DNA from: a bacterium
Lineage (GTDB): Bacteria > UBP6 > UBA1177
Length of the DNA stretch: 64,000 nucleotides
Direction of reading: 5' to 3'
NCBI GenBank assembly: GCA_016290135.1
Contig: JAEESW010000005.1
Location: 1-64,000, forward strand
The stretch's first letter is position 1. Each line of letters starts with the position of its first letter. The notes beneath the pieces are model-generated. The model saw only the letters and a list, made by a program, of their open reading frames with translations. It was not told the origin of the DNA and did no database searches. The position numbers were made by a program, and so were the translations under genes. This document shows positions 54,453-62,446 of the stretch, one piece after another.

Positions 54453-55124
54453 TCAAATAAGTCTGCGATTAAATGAACGGACGATCACTTTCTTTTCGCC
54501 GTTTTCAAGTCTTATGACCGAAAAAACGAGCACTGCGGCCTCCGCTCTCTCCGCCGAAGGGAAAACTTTGAGCTGCGGACGGATGAGTGTCCGCTGAGGT
54601 GCGTCAAAATTCCCTGCAAGTATCAGATCGACCCGGCTTTCCTGAATGCCGGAGAAAGCCTCTTCGAGATCTTCAGGCGAAGAATCGGGATCGTTGTAGA
54701 GATAGTATATCACAAAATCGCTCTTCGGATCAGGCAATGATGTCTTGAAATGCTGCTGGACCGGCTTGTGGTGCTCTTCGTCTCCGCCCTGCTGTTCATG
54801 CGCCATCGGAATATCGTCCGCGCGCTTCTCAGGAATTATCGAAGAGACGAAAAAGGAGATGTTTTCCCGTCTGACTTTCACAGGTTCGGCAAATTTCAGT
54901 GCACTCTCCCCTTTAAGAGTATAAAGTATCAATGTGTTGTTTTTATTACACTTTTCAGCATTATCCGCTTCAAGAAAGACTATATCCTCGAAAACGATCC
55001 CCTCTTTGAAAGAGTTTAGAAGGACTACACAGCCGTCATCTTCGGAATAGGACGAAAAAGAAAAAAAGAAAACCGCTAAAACAATAAAAGGGATAAAAAG
55101 AGGTAAGATTATTAGTTTCTTCAC
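54453..55124 (-). CDS. Membrane-anchored or secreted protein, unknown function
   Basis: A 223-residue protein with an N-terminal hydrophobic segment (MKKLIILPLFIPFIVLAVFF). The rest is soluble and alternates strands and helices (CVVLLNSFKEGIVFEDIVFL, SDFVIYYLYNDPDSSPEDLE, SRVDLILAGNFDAPQRTLI), with a His-rich loop (HEQQGGDEEHHKPVQQH). The 'LILAGNFDAP' segment recalls endonuclease/exonuclease/phosphatase-like proteins, but no catalytic set is visible. The start is GTG with no good ribosome site, 17 bp after the tRNA-Pro gene, so it may share the tRNA transcript. Confidence 0.65.
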   Translation of the reverse strand: MKKLIILPLFIPFIVLAVFFFSFSSYSEDDGCVVLLNSFKEGIVFEDIVFLEADNAEKCNKNNTLILYTLKGESALKFAEPVKVRRENISFFVSSIIPEKRADDIPMAHEQQGGDEEHHKPVQQHFKTSLPDPKSDFVIYYLYNDPDSSPEDLEEAFSGIQESRVDLILAGNFDAPQRTLIRPQLKVFPSAERAEAAVLVFSVIRLENGEKKVIVRSFNRRLI

Positions 55125-55141
55125 GATATTCAGAACAAAAG

Positions 55142-55218
55142 TGGTCGGGATGACTGGGTTCGAACCAGCGACTTCTGCGTCCCGAACGCAGCACTCTACC
55201 AGGCTGAGCTACATCCCG
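55142..55218 (-). tRNA. tRNA-Pro (anticodon CGG)
   Basis: On the minus strand the acceptor CGGGATG pairs with CATCCCG, followed by discriminator A and an encoded CCA. The D arm is GCTCAGCCTGGTAGAGT, the anticodon stem CTGCG/CGCAG carries loop TTCGGGA (anticodon CGG, G37 as in proline tRNAs), and the T arm is GCTGGTTCGAACCCAGT. 77 nt. Confidence 0.96.
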
Positions 55219-55293
55219 ACCCAAAAAACGGACGCTTTATAGCAAGTTATTTTTAAATAGCAAATTTTTTCTTAGCAAAAATGAGCTGACCCT

Positions 55294-55779
55294 TTAAAAG
55301 TTCCCTTTCGCCCATTCTGAAAGAGCCTCATTCGTCCAGTCTCCGTTGAGCACTTTGCCTTCTTTCAAAACAGTGGTTTCGGAAACCGAGGGTCTCAGCG
55401 ACTTCACGCTGCCTTCAAGCTTCATCGTGCCGCCGCTCGTTGCGAAAACGACAATGGTCTTGCCTGAAAAATCGTGCTTTTCCAAAAATGCGTTGACGAT
55501 AGAAGGAGCAGCCCAGCCCCAGATCGGAAAGCCGAGAAAGATCTTGTCGTAACCGGTCAGATCAAGTGCCTTGTCGACGATCTCAGGGCGTTTGTTTTTT
55601 CTTGTAGCGACCTCGCGGAAACTGCGTGAAAGCGGGTTCATCCACAGAAGATCGGCCTTCGTGTACTTTTTTACGGGCTCGATCTCGAAAATGTCCGCCT
55701 GGATCGCTTCGGCCAGCTGAAGCGCCTTCAGCTTAGTGTGCCCGCCTGCCGAAAAATAGATAACTAAATTTTTGCTCAT
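55294..55779 (-). CDS. Flavodoxin-family protein
   Basis: A 161-residue FMN-binding protein. The phosphate loop is YFSAGGHTKLKALQLAEAI, and GYDKIFLGFPIWGWAAPSIV plus TIVVFATSGGTMKLEGSV are the flavin-contact loops typical of the flavodoxin_4/NADPH-quinone-type subgroup. It likely carries electrons in the cytoplasm. Ribosome site GGAGGAG. It lies 24 bp downstream of the GIY-YIG gene's stop on the same strand, but its core-like composition suggests it is the edge of the chromosome backbone rather than part of the defence operon. Confidence 0.88.
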   Translation of the reverse strand: MSKNLVIYFSAGGHTKLKALQLAEAIQADIFEIEPVKKYTKADLLWMNPLSRSFREVATRKNKRPEIVDKALDLTGYDKIFLGFPIWGWAAPSIVNAFLEKHDFSGKTIVVFATSGGTMKLEGSVKSLRPSVSETTVLKEGKVLNGDWTNEALSEWAKGNF

Positions 55780-55803
55780 CTCTCCTCCGTTATCGCTTGT
55801 GTT

Positions 55804-56631
55804 TTATTCCAACTGTTTCCTGTAGACCGAATCTAATGTTTGACCATCTTTGTCTTTCCAGACTAACCAACCGTTGCTACTGCTTCCGAGGCAGAAATCG
55901 GCAGCACTGCTCGGGCTGGAGAAGGTTTTATCAGATTCCAGTTCCAATTTATCACCATTCACGAAAGTGTATTCTTTAACCAATTTTTCGCGTTTTTCCT
56001 TCCATGTTAACGACGGAACCGATGACTTTGCGATGATGCTTCCTTTCAACACGGTAAAGCCGCCAGCATCATAAAAGCCTTTAGCCTCGCAGCCTCGTCC
56101 TTTTATGTAGAAGAGGTGTTTTTCTTTAGTTTTTACGACATCGAAAATATTGCATCCGATGAAAGATGTCAGGAATTTCACATCTTCAAAAAATCCGTCC
56201 ATATCATCTTTTCTGTACTCAGGAAGATTCGGTGCTTTGGGAGTTTGCTTGTTTTCGTTCAGCACAAAAGTATTGGATGCTTTTGCTTCTGCAATAGCTT
56301 TATGTTCCAAGTATTGCACATCTGCTTTTGTCATTGCGGCATCTTTTGCAATGAAAATCAGAGCTTTTTGCCAAAACTCCTTCTTGCTGTCGTGGTCTTT
56401 TACACGTTCACGAAAGTTTTCTGTCTCGCCGATATACGCCTTCGGTTTTGTGGATTCGTCTTCTCCCAGCAAAATATAAAATGCCGGAGTCCACAGCTCA
56501 GACCGCTCATTCAAAATCGCCAGATTGGAACGCGGGATTATGTACATCTGGCAAATCTTGTTGCTGATGAAAACATACTGAGTTCCTTTCGGATCTCCGT
56601 CAATCAGATACGTTGTTACTGTTTTGCCCAT
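55804..56631 (-). CDS. GIY-YIG nuclease-like protein with DUF4357
   Basis: A 275-residue protein. The GIY-YIG part (about residues 48-120) reads AFYILLGEDESTKPKAYIGE with ENFRERVKDHDSKKEFW and a downstream QYLEHKAIAEA, so the YIG, Arg and Glu residues are present though GIY is degenerate (FYI). The C-terminal third (FYDAGGFTVLKGSIIAKSSV, SSAADFCLGSSSNGWLVW) matches DUF4357, a domain often fused to GIY-YIG or found near restriction-modification genes. It begins 2 bp after the OLD-like gene, so it is the last gene of the four-gene defence operon. Confidence 0.85.
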   Translation of the reverse strand: MGKTVTTYLIDGDPKGTQYVFISNKICQMYIIPRSNLAILNERSELWTPAFYILLGEDESTKPKAYIGETENFRERVKDHDSKKEFWQKALIFIAKDAAMTKADVQYLEHKAIAEAKASNTFVLNENKQTPKAPNLPEYRKDDMDGFFEDVKFLTSFIGCNIFDVVKTKEKHLFYIKGRGCEAKGFYDAGGFTVLKGSIIAKSSVPSLTWKEKREKLVKEYTFVNGDKLELESDKTFSSPSSAADFCLGSSSNGWLVWKDKDGQTLDSVYRKQLE

Positions 56632-56633
56632 GA

Positions 56634-58565
56634 TTATTTTACTTCTTTTATGTTTGTTTCTATTCCATCAAGAATATTGAGAATTTTATCTATAAGCACA
56701 GAAAAACCCTCCATATCATTATATGTGTATTTATCCATCTCAATCTTACTACTTAAAGTATCTTTGACATTCTGTCTAAGGTCTTTCGGCAATTTCTTGA
56801 AAAAACCACCAGAGTTATTAATCTTTTCGATGGCAATTTTCTTTTTATGCTCTAAAGAAAAATAATCTTCTATGGTAAAGTCAATGTTTGTATGTTCTGC
56901 TGTTTTAGGCAACATAATATAATACCAATTACCTTTCTTATATGTGTGGTAATCACACCTGTTTTCAGTACAACCCAATTTACTCATGGCTTCGGCTCCA
57001 GAGCTATCTCTATCAAAGACAACAACAACTTTTCTGTGTTCGTTGATGTGAGGAGAAATTTTATCTATGAATTGTTTTGCATTTTCACCAGCCCCTCCCA
57101 TGAATAAAAAATCCCAAGATATTTTTGAATAATTATCATGATTGGTGCTCAATAAATATATTGCTTTTTTTATATAGTTAATATCCCCAATGCCTTCAAC
57201 TAAAATTAAAGGGGCGTTTGAGTTTAGAAAAAGACTTCCATTAAAGTAATCGACCAAACCTGATGATAATTCTGTTATTTGTTGAAGTTTTTCCATGTTG
57301 TCGAGAACACCTTTTTTCAAAGATCTGATATTTTCTTCTTTAATATCGTTCAGGAAAACAGGAGAATGTGTTGTTACAATGCTATATCTCTTATCTGTAT
57401 CAATTAGTTCTTTCAAGTCTCTTTGCTTTCCAATGTGTATATGCGCATCTGGTTCATCAAATAGACACAAACTGTCTTCTGTAGATAAAATGTGAATTAC
57501 GACATTTGCGTTTATTAATTTTTTTTCACCTTCACTTAATCCCTCAAGAGATCCCCTGTTATCGAATTCAATGTTAATCTTTTTGATTATTTGACTGCCA
57601 CCTTCAGTTCTGCATTTATATAAACAGTAAAATAGAGTACTTGCTTTATCAATAAAGCTGATATCATTAATTGTTTCTCTAAAGGATTCAATATCGTAGG
57701 CTGATTTTTCTTTTAACTTATCAATAAAACCTTCAATCTCAGTTCCTTCCCATTTCCGAATATTTGAAGTGTTATAATCAAATGATATTTTGCAAGATGA
57801 TGTTCCGACAAGTTCTTTTATAAATTTTATAACATCTATATCCTCGGAATATAACAGTGTAAGCAATGATATTTCCCATTCATAACGGCTGAGATAAAAC
57901 ATAAAAGGAGGTTCAAATCCTTGTGTCGCAACCATTTTGCTACAATACTTGTCATAAAGTGGCTTGTAACATTCTTTCCATAATCTTGTGTCTTCGCCAC
58001 TATATGAAGCTAAAATATTTTTAGGAAGGATGTCCGTAGTTATTTTTCTGCCATCTTTTAAGATTCCATCTGAAATTTCATATAATTGTCCTTTAAAAAT
58101 ATATCGGATTGTGTATTGAAATTTACAAGAGTATTTTTTTAATCCATCTTTTAGTGTCGCAATTTGATATAAACTATAAAAAATCAAACTTATAGCTTCT
58201 AAAACATTACTTTTTCCTGAACCATTTAACCCTATAAAGCAGCAGTAATTATTTGTAGGTTCCAAATCAACAGAAAAATTAACGAGGTTTTTATATCCTC
58301 TTATTTCTAAATAATATAGTTGGAATTTGTTTGATTTAATTTCGTATTTATAACATAAGGAGGTGTATTGATCTATATAACAATTTATGTAATCTGGATC
58401 TGTTAGTAAATTGTTATTGTCAAGCCAATGGTCAATGGTATCACATCTGCCGGATGTTCTTCTTTCAAATCCAAAAGCGTTTAGGAGTTCTCTTGGTGTT
58501 ATTTTTTTGCTTTGTTTAGTTTCTTGTATTTCTTTGGCCAAATTATTTAAATCTTCTCGGTTCAT
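56634..58565 (-). CDS. OLD-like ATPase with C-terminal TOPRIM nuclease domain
   Basis: A 643-residue SMC/ABC-type ATPase. An N-terminal helical segment of about 75 residues (ITPRELLNAFGFERRTSGRC) precedes Walker A GLNGSGKSNVLEAI near residue 112. The signature LEGLSEGEKKLINANVVIHI and Walker B DSLCLFDEPDAHIH follow, then the His switch TTHSPVFLNDI. The TOPRIM domain has LVEGIGDINYIKKAI (Glu) and VVVFDRDSSGAEAM (DxD). OLD-family proteins act as DNA nucleases or nickases in phage defence (P2 Old, GajA). No GajB-type helicase is adjacent. It starts 2 bp after hsdS. Confidence 0.88.
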   Translation of the reverse strand: MNREDLNNLAKEIQETKQSKKITPRELLNAFGFERRTSGRCDTIDHWLDNNNLLTDPDYINCYIDQYTSLCYKYEIKSNKFQLYYLEIRGYKNLVNFSVDLEPTNNYCCFIGLNGSGKSNVLEAISLIFYSLYQIATLKDGLKKYSCKFQYTIRYIFKGQLYEISDGILKDGRKITTDILPKNILASYSGEDTRLWKECYKPLYDKYCSKMVATQGFEPPFMFYLSRYEWEISLLTLLYSEDIDVIKFIKELVGTSSCKISFDYNTSNIRKWEGTEIEGFIDKLKEKSAYDIESFRETINDISFIDKASTLFYCLYKCRTEGGSQIIKKINIEFDNRGSLEGLSEGEKKLINANVVIHILSTEDSLCLFDEPDAHIHIGKQRDLKELIDTDKRYSIVTTHSPVFLNDIKEENIRSLKKGVLDNMEKLQQITELSSGLVDYFNGSLFLNSNAPLILVEGIGDINYIKKAIYLLSTNHDNYSKISWDFLFMGGAGENAKQFIDKISPHINEHRKVVVVFDRDSSGAEAMSKLGCTENRCDYHTYKKGNWYYIMLPKTAEHTNIDFTIEDYFSLEHKKKIAIEKINNSGGFFKKLPKDLRQNVKDTLSSKIEMDKYTYNDMEGFSVLIDKILNILDGIETNIKEVK

Positions 58566-58567
58566 CC

Positions 58568-59950
58568 TTACTCAAATATCTCCTTTTCAAATTTTTCCAA
58601 TGCTTCTTTTCTAAGATTTGCTGCTTTTTGCCGCAATTCTTTGATTTGTGACTTTTGTTTATTGATATGCTCAACTATTGCGTTTTGAATTGAGATCGGT
58701 GGAAGTAAAACTTGTATAGTATTGAAAGTTCTCTCATTTATTCTCGGCATTCTTGCTCCTTGGAACGCATTGCTAATTTGTTGTTGAACCGCCGCTGATG
58801 ACAAATAATACTTAAAATAATAATCATTGATGTCGTGTTTTATTGAGAATACAAAGAACTCCGACGAGCACACAATATTGTCGTTATGATTCTCGTTAAA
58901 CCAGTATTTATTCAAATAAGGTCTTAATTTTCCATATAAAAAATAATGATAAGGAACTCTTACAGTTTGGCTTTTTATTTCTTTACCTTTAACTTTTTTG
59001 TTTTCAACCAATAACCCAGTGCCTTTTTCAACACTCTCCATCCCAATGTATTGGAAATCTTTTTCTGGTAATTTGGATGTTTCTATTCTCAACGAGCAAC
59101 CTTTTTCATCTTGCATGAAGTTTTCTATGCATTTGTTCATAAATACAGTATTATATTTTCCCATAACACCTTTTGTTTGGGAGTAATATGAAACATCCCA
59201 CCTTTCTGAGTCCTTAAACTTTATAAATTTCAAATACTTACAATCCTTTTTGAGTTCGTCTTTACCAATATTCGCAGTATTTAGATTTTGCCTAATTCCC
59301 AATTCTGTCAGCAAATAATCTTCTATATCTTGTTCTATCTGTTCGGCTTGTTGTTCCATTTTTGCTGCTTTTTGAATTTTGGCATTATACGCATTAACCA
59401 ACGATTGTTGCTCAGAAACAGTTGGTAATGGGATTTCCAAATGTAACAATGTTTTTAGAGGGAAATGACGTCCATCTGCTCCGATGGCGTTTTTATCCCA
59501 TATATCAGTTAGTCGTTTTAATTTTAATAGGTTGAGAAAATATTCAGGGATAATTTGTTTATAATCAATATCAAGGTATTGCATATTACTTGATCCATAC
59601 GAATCTGCATATTGAGGGTAAACTATTCCCCATTGACCTTTAACTGTTCTCACCTTACAATAAAACAAGGTATTAGCTTTAGATTTTTGGTATCGTTTCA
59701 TGGTAAGTTCTTTTCCATGAACAATTTTATTGATATAAACTCCCTCGCCTTGTGCATGGACACCAAGTATGGGATATTGTTTATCATCTTCGATATTTGT
59801 CCAAGTAATATCTGCTTTTGATAATATCTTTCCCAATACTATTGCTGGATACCTGAAAGATTTTGATTCATCACATAAAGATTTTAAATCCCATCTTTCG
59901 ATTTTTTTGAATCTTACGAATTTCAAATATTTATATTCTGCTTTCAACAT
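58568..59950 (-). CDS. hsdS: Restriction-modification specificity subunit (HsdS, two TRDs)
   Basis: A 460-residue specificity protein with two target-recognition halves. The opening YLKFVRFKKIERWDLKS recurs mid-protein as YLKFIKFKDSERWDVSYY, so the two TRDs are arranged as a repeat. Conserved helical spacers follow each half (PLPTVSEQQSLVNAYNAKIQ and LPPISIQNAIVEHINKQKSQ). It directs the methyltransferase to a bipartite sequence. ATG with AGGAAG upstream, 6 bp after the methyltransferase stop. No inverted hsdS copies or invertase are seen here. Confidence 0.9.
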   Translation of the reverse strand: MLKAEYKYLKFVRFKKIERWDLKSLCDESKSFRYPAIVLGKILSKADITWTNIEDDKQYPILGVHAQGEGVYINKIVHGKELTMKRYQKSKANTLFYCKVRTVKGQWGIVYPQYADSYGSSNMQYLDIDYKQIIPEYFLNLLKLKRLTDIWDKNAIGADGRHFPLKTLLHLEIPLPTVSEQQSLVNAYNAKIQKAAKMEQQAEQIEQDIEDYLLTELGIRQNLNTANIGKDELKKDCKYLKFIKFKDSERWDVSYYSQTKGVMGKYNTVFMNKCIENFMQDEKGCSLRIETSKLPEKDFQYIGMESVEKGTGLLVENKKVKGKEIKSQTVRVPYHYFLYGKLRPYLNKYWFNENHNDNIVCSSEFFVFSIKHDINDYYFKYYLSSAAVQQQISNAFQGARMPRINERTFNTIQVLLPPISIQNAIVEHINKQKSQIKELRQKAANLRKEALEKFEKEIFE

Positions 59951-59956
59951 ATCTTC

Positions 59957-62215
59957 CTATTCTTTTACGCCGTAAAAAACTTCCGGCTCGGAAACCATTT
60001 TGTCTGCTATACGAATACGATAAATATTACCTTCGTCAGGGAGATAATATTGAGTTTCTTTGAAAAGCACATCCCACAATTTCATTTCCTTGCGATAAGG
60101 AGTGAATTCTTCGGCAAGCGGAATAAGCTCGTTTTCGATTGCAGCTCCAGTAGTGCTGATTCCCGCTTTTTTCACTTCTGCAATAGGAATTTCGTAATCG
60201 AACTTTTCTTTAATGATTTCCTTTATTTCAGCAGCTTTTTGTTCGATAATTTTTTTCTTTTTTGCTGAAAGTTCATTCTTTTGATCTTTTGGCAACCCGC
60301 GCTTTGAAAGCTGATTTTCAATTGTTGAAAGTTCTTCCGCATATTTTGTATCGACTGAATTCGTTGCCTCAGCTTTAATGGATTCGTATTCTGCCGCTTC
60401 TTTTTCTGTGAATTTTTTGAAGAAAAGCAAACTTGGTTTTACTGTCGCTCCGGATGCAATAAAAACATCTTGGGGAATGGAAACAATAAGTAAAATTTTT
60501 GCTCTGCTTTCAACAAATTCACGCACTTTTTGGAGATTTGAATTGTTTAATACTCCTTCGGGCAGGACGATTCCCATTCTGCCACCAGGCTTTAGCAGAT
60601 TAAGGCAACGTTCGATGAATAATACTTCAGTAAGCCCGTTATCTATTTTGTAAAGGCTCAAAAGCGGTTTGCCAACATTGTCATTCACCTGCTTTAGTGC
60701 TTGGATGTATGCTTCCCCGTACCGCTTTTTATAAGCGGCGATTTTGGTTTCGTCTGTAAATTTGTCGGCCTCAGTTATCATCAAGTCCTTTTCTACACGT
60801 GAACCAAATGGGGGATTCGTTAAAATTACATCAAAACGATTTTCGAAAATACCGTTTACATTAAGCAATCCGTCATGGTGATGTACTCCGCCGTGACCGT
60901 CGCCGTGCATGATCATATTCATTTTTGCAGTTCGAGCCATTCTCGGATTGGCATCTGTGCCGTAAATGCAATCAAATGACAAGGTGCGAAGCCTGCTTTT
61001 ATCATTGTTTATATTTAATTCCTCGTTCAGGTGAGCAAAAGCTTCTGAAACTTTTGTTTCAATCGCTTGCTTTTTCTTCTCAGACAGTTTGTCGAAATCT
61101 ACTCCGTAACAATCGCTCTTTATAACCTCCTTTTGTCTCTCGATATCTTTTTCGATGTGTTCTCGAACATATTCAAATGCTTTAATCAAAAAGCCGCCGC
61201 TTCCGCAGCACGGATCGCAAATGTATTCGCCTTCCTGCGGGTCAAGAACAGAAACCATAAAGTCAACAATAGTTCTTGGTGTAAAGAATTGACCAAGTTC
61301 TCCGCGGAATGTTTTCCCTAAAAATTTTTCAAAAGCGATACCTTTTACATCGTCAGAAGTCGTGGAAAGGTTATATATTTCCAATTCCTTAACTATCTGT
61401 TCAAAGCTGTTCTCACGGATTTCGATTTTCGCATTGTCATCGAAAAGATGGTCGTTTGCAAACTGTTCCTTGGTCTTTGTGAACAAAAACTGATAAAATT
61501 CTTCTCCCCCTAGAGGTTTATATCTTTCATAACTTTCTTTGTCCTTTTTGAAAGTGTCCAATGAAAATATCTGATTCCCGGTATTGTCGCGCTCAAAACG
61601 AATCTTAATAAACAGAATTTTGCTTATCTCGTCAAAACCTGCTTCCGGAGAGAGTTTATCGTTATTGCGAATGATGTTGTGGCATTTGAAAAGCAGCCTT
61701 GAAAATTCATCGCGCGTAAAAGCCTTGGTCTGCGTCAACAATTTATCGATTTCTTTTTGGCTGTTGGCTTTTGTTACATCTGGGATATCAACGACTTCTT
61801 CAAGTTTGTCAGGAATTTCACCTTTTACCAGTTTGAAAATTCGAGTCTCCTTCAAATTGGTTGTCACAAAAAAGTCTGCATGAGACCATGATGCATAATT
61901 CATTCCCTGATAATAGTCTTCTTTGTGGATAGTGACAGATTCAGCCTTGCATTCAACAATGATAAGAGGATATTTGTTCTTCTGCTTATCTTCGGCATTC
62001 TTCCAAACTACAATATCAGCACGTGCCATACCTTGCCCACGCTGAGAATTGTTTACCTTCAATTCTTGATCCATTTGCTCAAGGGTAAATCCATAGTTGT
62101 TTACCAGTCTGCAAATATATTTTTGCCTTACTTCTTCTTCCGGTTTTTTGACAAGCCATTTGTTTTTTAACGGTGCAAATATTTCATTGCCTCTGATTTG
62201 TAGTTCGAGTGCCAT
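59957..62215 (-). CDS. Restriction nuclease domain fused to type I-like N6-adenine methyltransferase
   Basis: ATG 62215 (AAGGAGAG upstream) gives 752 residues. Residues about 25-150 form an HSDR_N-type PD-(D/E)XK domain: ARADIVVWKN (Asp) and YPLIIVECKAES (ExK). The HsdM part follows: TRGELGQFFTPRTIVDFMVS-like RGELGQFFTPRTIVDFMV, SAM motif I DPCCGSGGFLIKAF, and catalytic motif IV NPPFGS. A coiled helical C-terminus (ENQLSKRGLPKDQKNELSAK) ends the protein. One chain could thus cut and methylate, as in BcgI-type enzymes, with HsdS supplying specificity. No HsdR helicase is encoded nearby. Confidence 0.88.
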   Translation of the reverse strand: MALELQIRGNEIFAPLKNKWLVKKPEEEVRQKYICRLVNNYGFTLEQMDQELKVNNSQRGQGMARADIVVWKNAEDKQKNKYPLIIVECKAESVTIHKEDYYQGMNYASWSHADFFVTTNLKETRIFKLVKGEIPDKLEEVVDIPDVTKANSQKEIDKLLTQTKAFTRDEFSRLLFKCHNIIRNNDKLSPEAGFDEISKILFIKIRFERDNTGNQIFSLDTFKKDKESYERYKPLGGEEFYQFLFTKTKEQFANDHLFDDNAKIEIRENSFEQIVKELEIYNLSTTSDDVKGIAFEKFLGKTFRGELGQFFTPRTIVDFMVSVLDPQEGEYICDPCCGSGGFLIKAFEYVREHIEKDIERQKEVIKSDCYGVDFDKLSEKKKQAIETKVSEAFAHLNEELNINNDKSRLRTLSFDCIYGTDANPRMARTAKMNMIMHGDGHGGVHHHDGLLNVNGIFENRFDVILTNPPFGSRVEKDLMITEADKFTDETKIAAYKKRYGEAYIQALKQVNDNVGKPLLSLYKIDNGLTEVLFIERCLNLLKPGGRMGIVLPEGVLNNSNLQKVREFVESRAKILLIVSIPQDVFIASGATVKPSLLFFKKFTEKEAAEYESIKAEATNSVDTKYAEELSTIENQLSKRGLPKDQKNELSAKKKKIIEQKAAEIKEIIKEKFDYEIPIAEVKKAGISTTGAAIENELIPLAEEFTPYRKEMKLWDVLFKETQYYLPDEGNIYRIRIADKMVSEPEVFYGVKE

Positions 62216-62251
62216 ATTCTCTCCTTGCTGACATGTAAAAAAACAACCTCG

Positions 62252-62281
62252 CAATTATCTTGATTTTTGCACTAAAATCAA
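62252..62281 (-). promoter_or_regulatory. Candidate promoter of the defence operon
   Basis: On the minus strand TTGATT is followed after 18 bp by TAATTG, about 37 bp before the methyltransferase ATG. The match to sigma-70 elements is moderate. Confidence 0.35.
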
Positions 62282-62446
62282 TTCAAAACTTCTATAAAAT
62301 TCAACATTTTCTGCATTCGGAAAAAATCAACAAATTCAAATGATTTAAATCGTATGTTCCAAAACGGAAGGAACCGGCGAACAGCTTTTTTTGCGGAGTG
62401 GGGAAAAACATCTTCGTGGCCTCACGAAAATGATGTGATTGAATCC

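Noticed and set aside
62216-62446. Search for an hsdR gene or fragment next to the methyltransferase
   Set aside because: No helicase motifs (DEAD/SNF2 type) were found in any frame between 55.8 and 64 kb; the only SF1 helicases here are the UvrD-type proteins at 36.6 and 52.1 kb, outside the operon.
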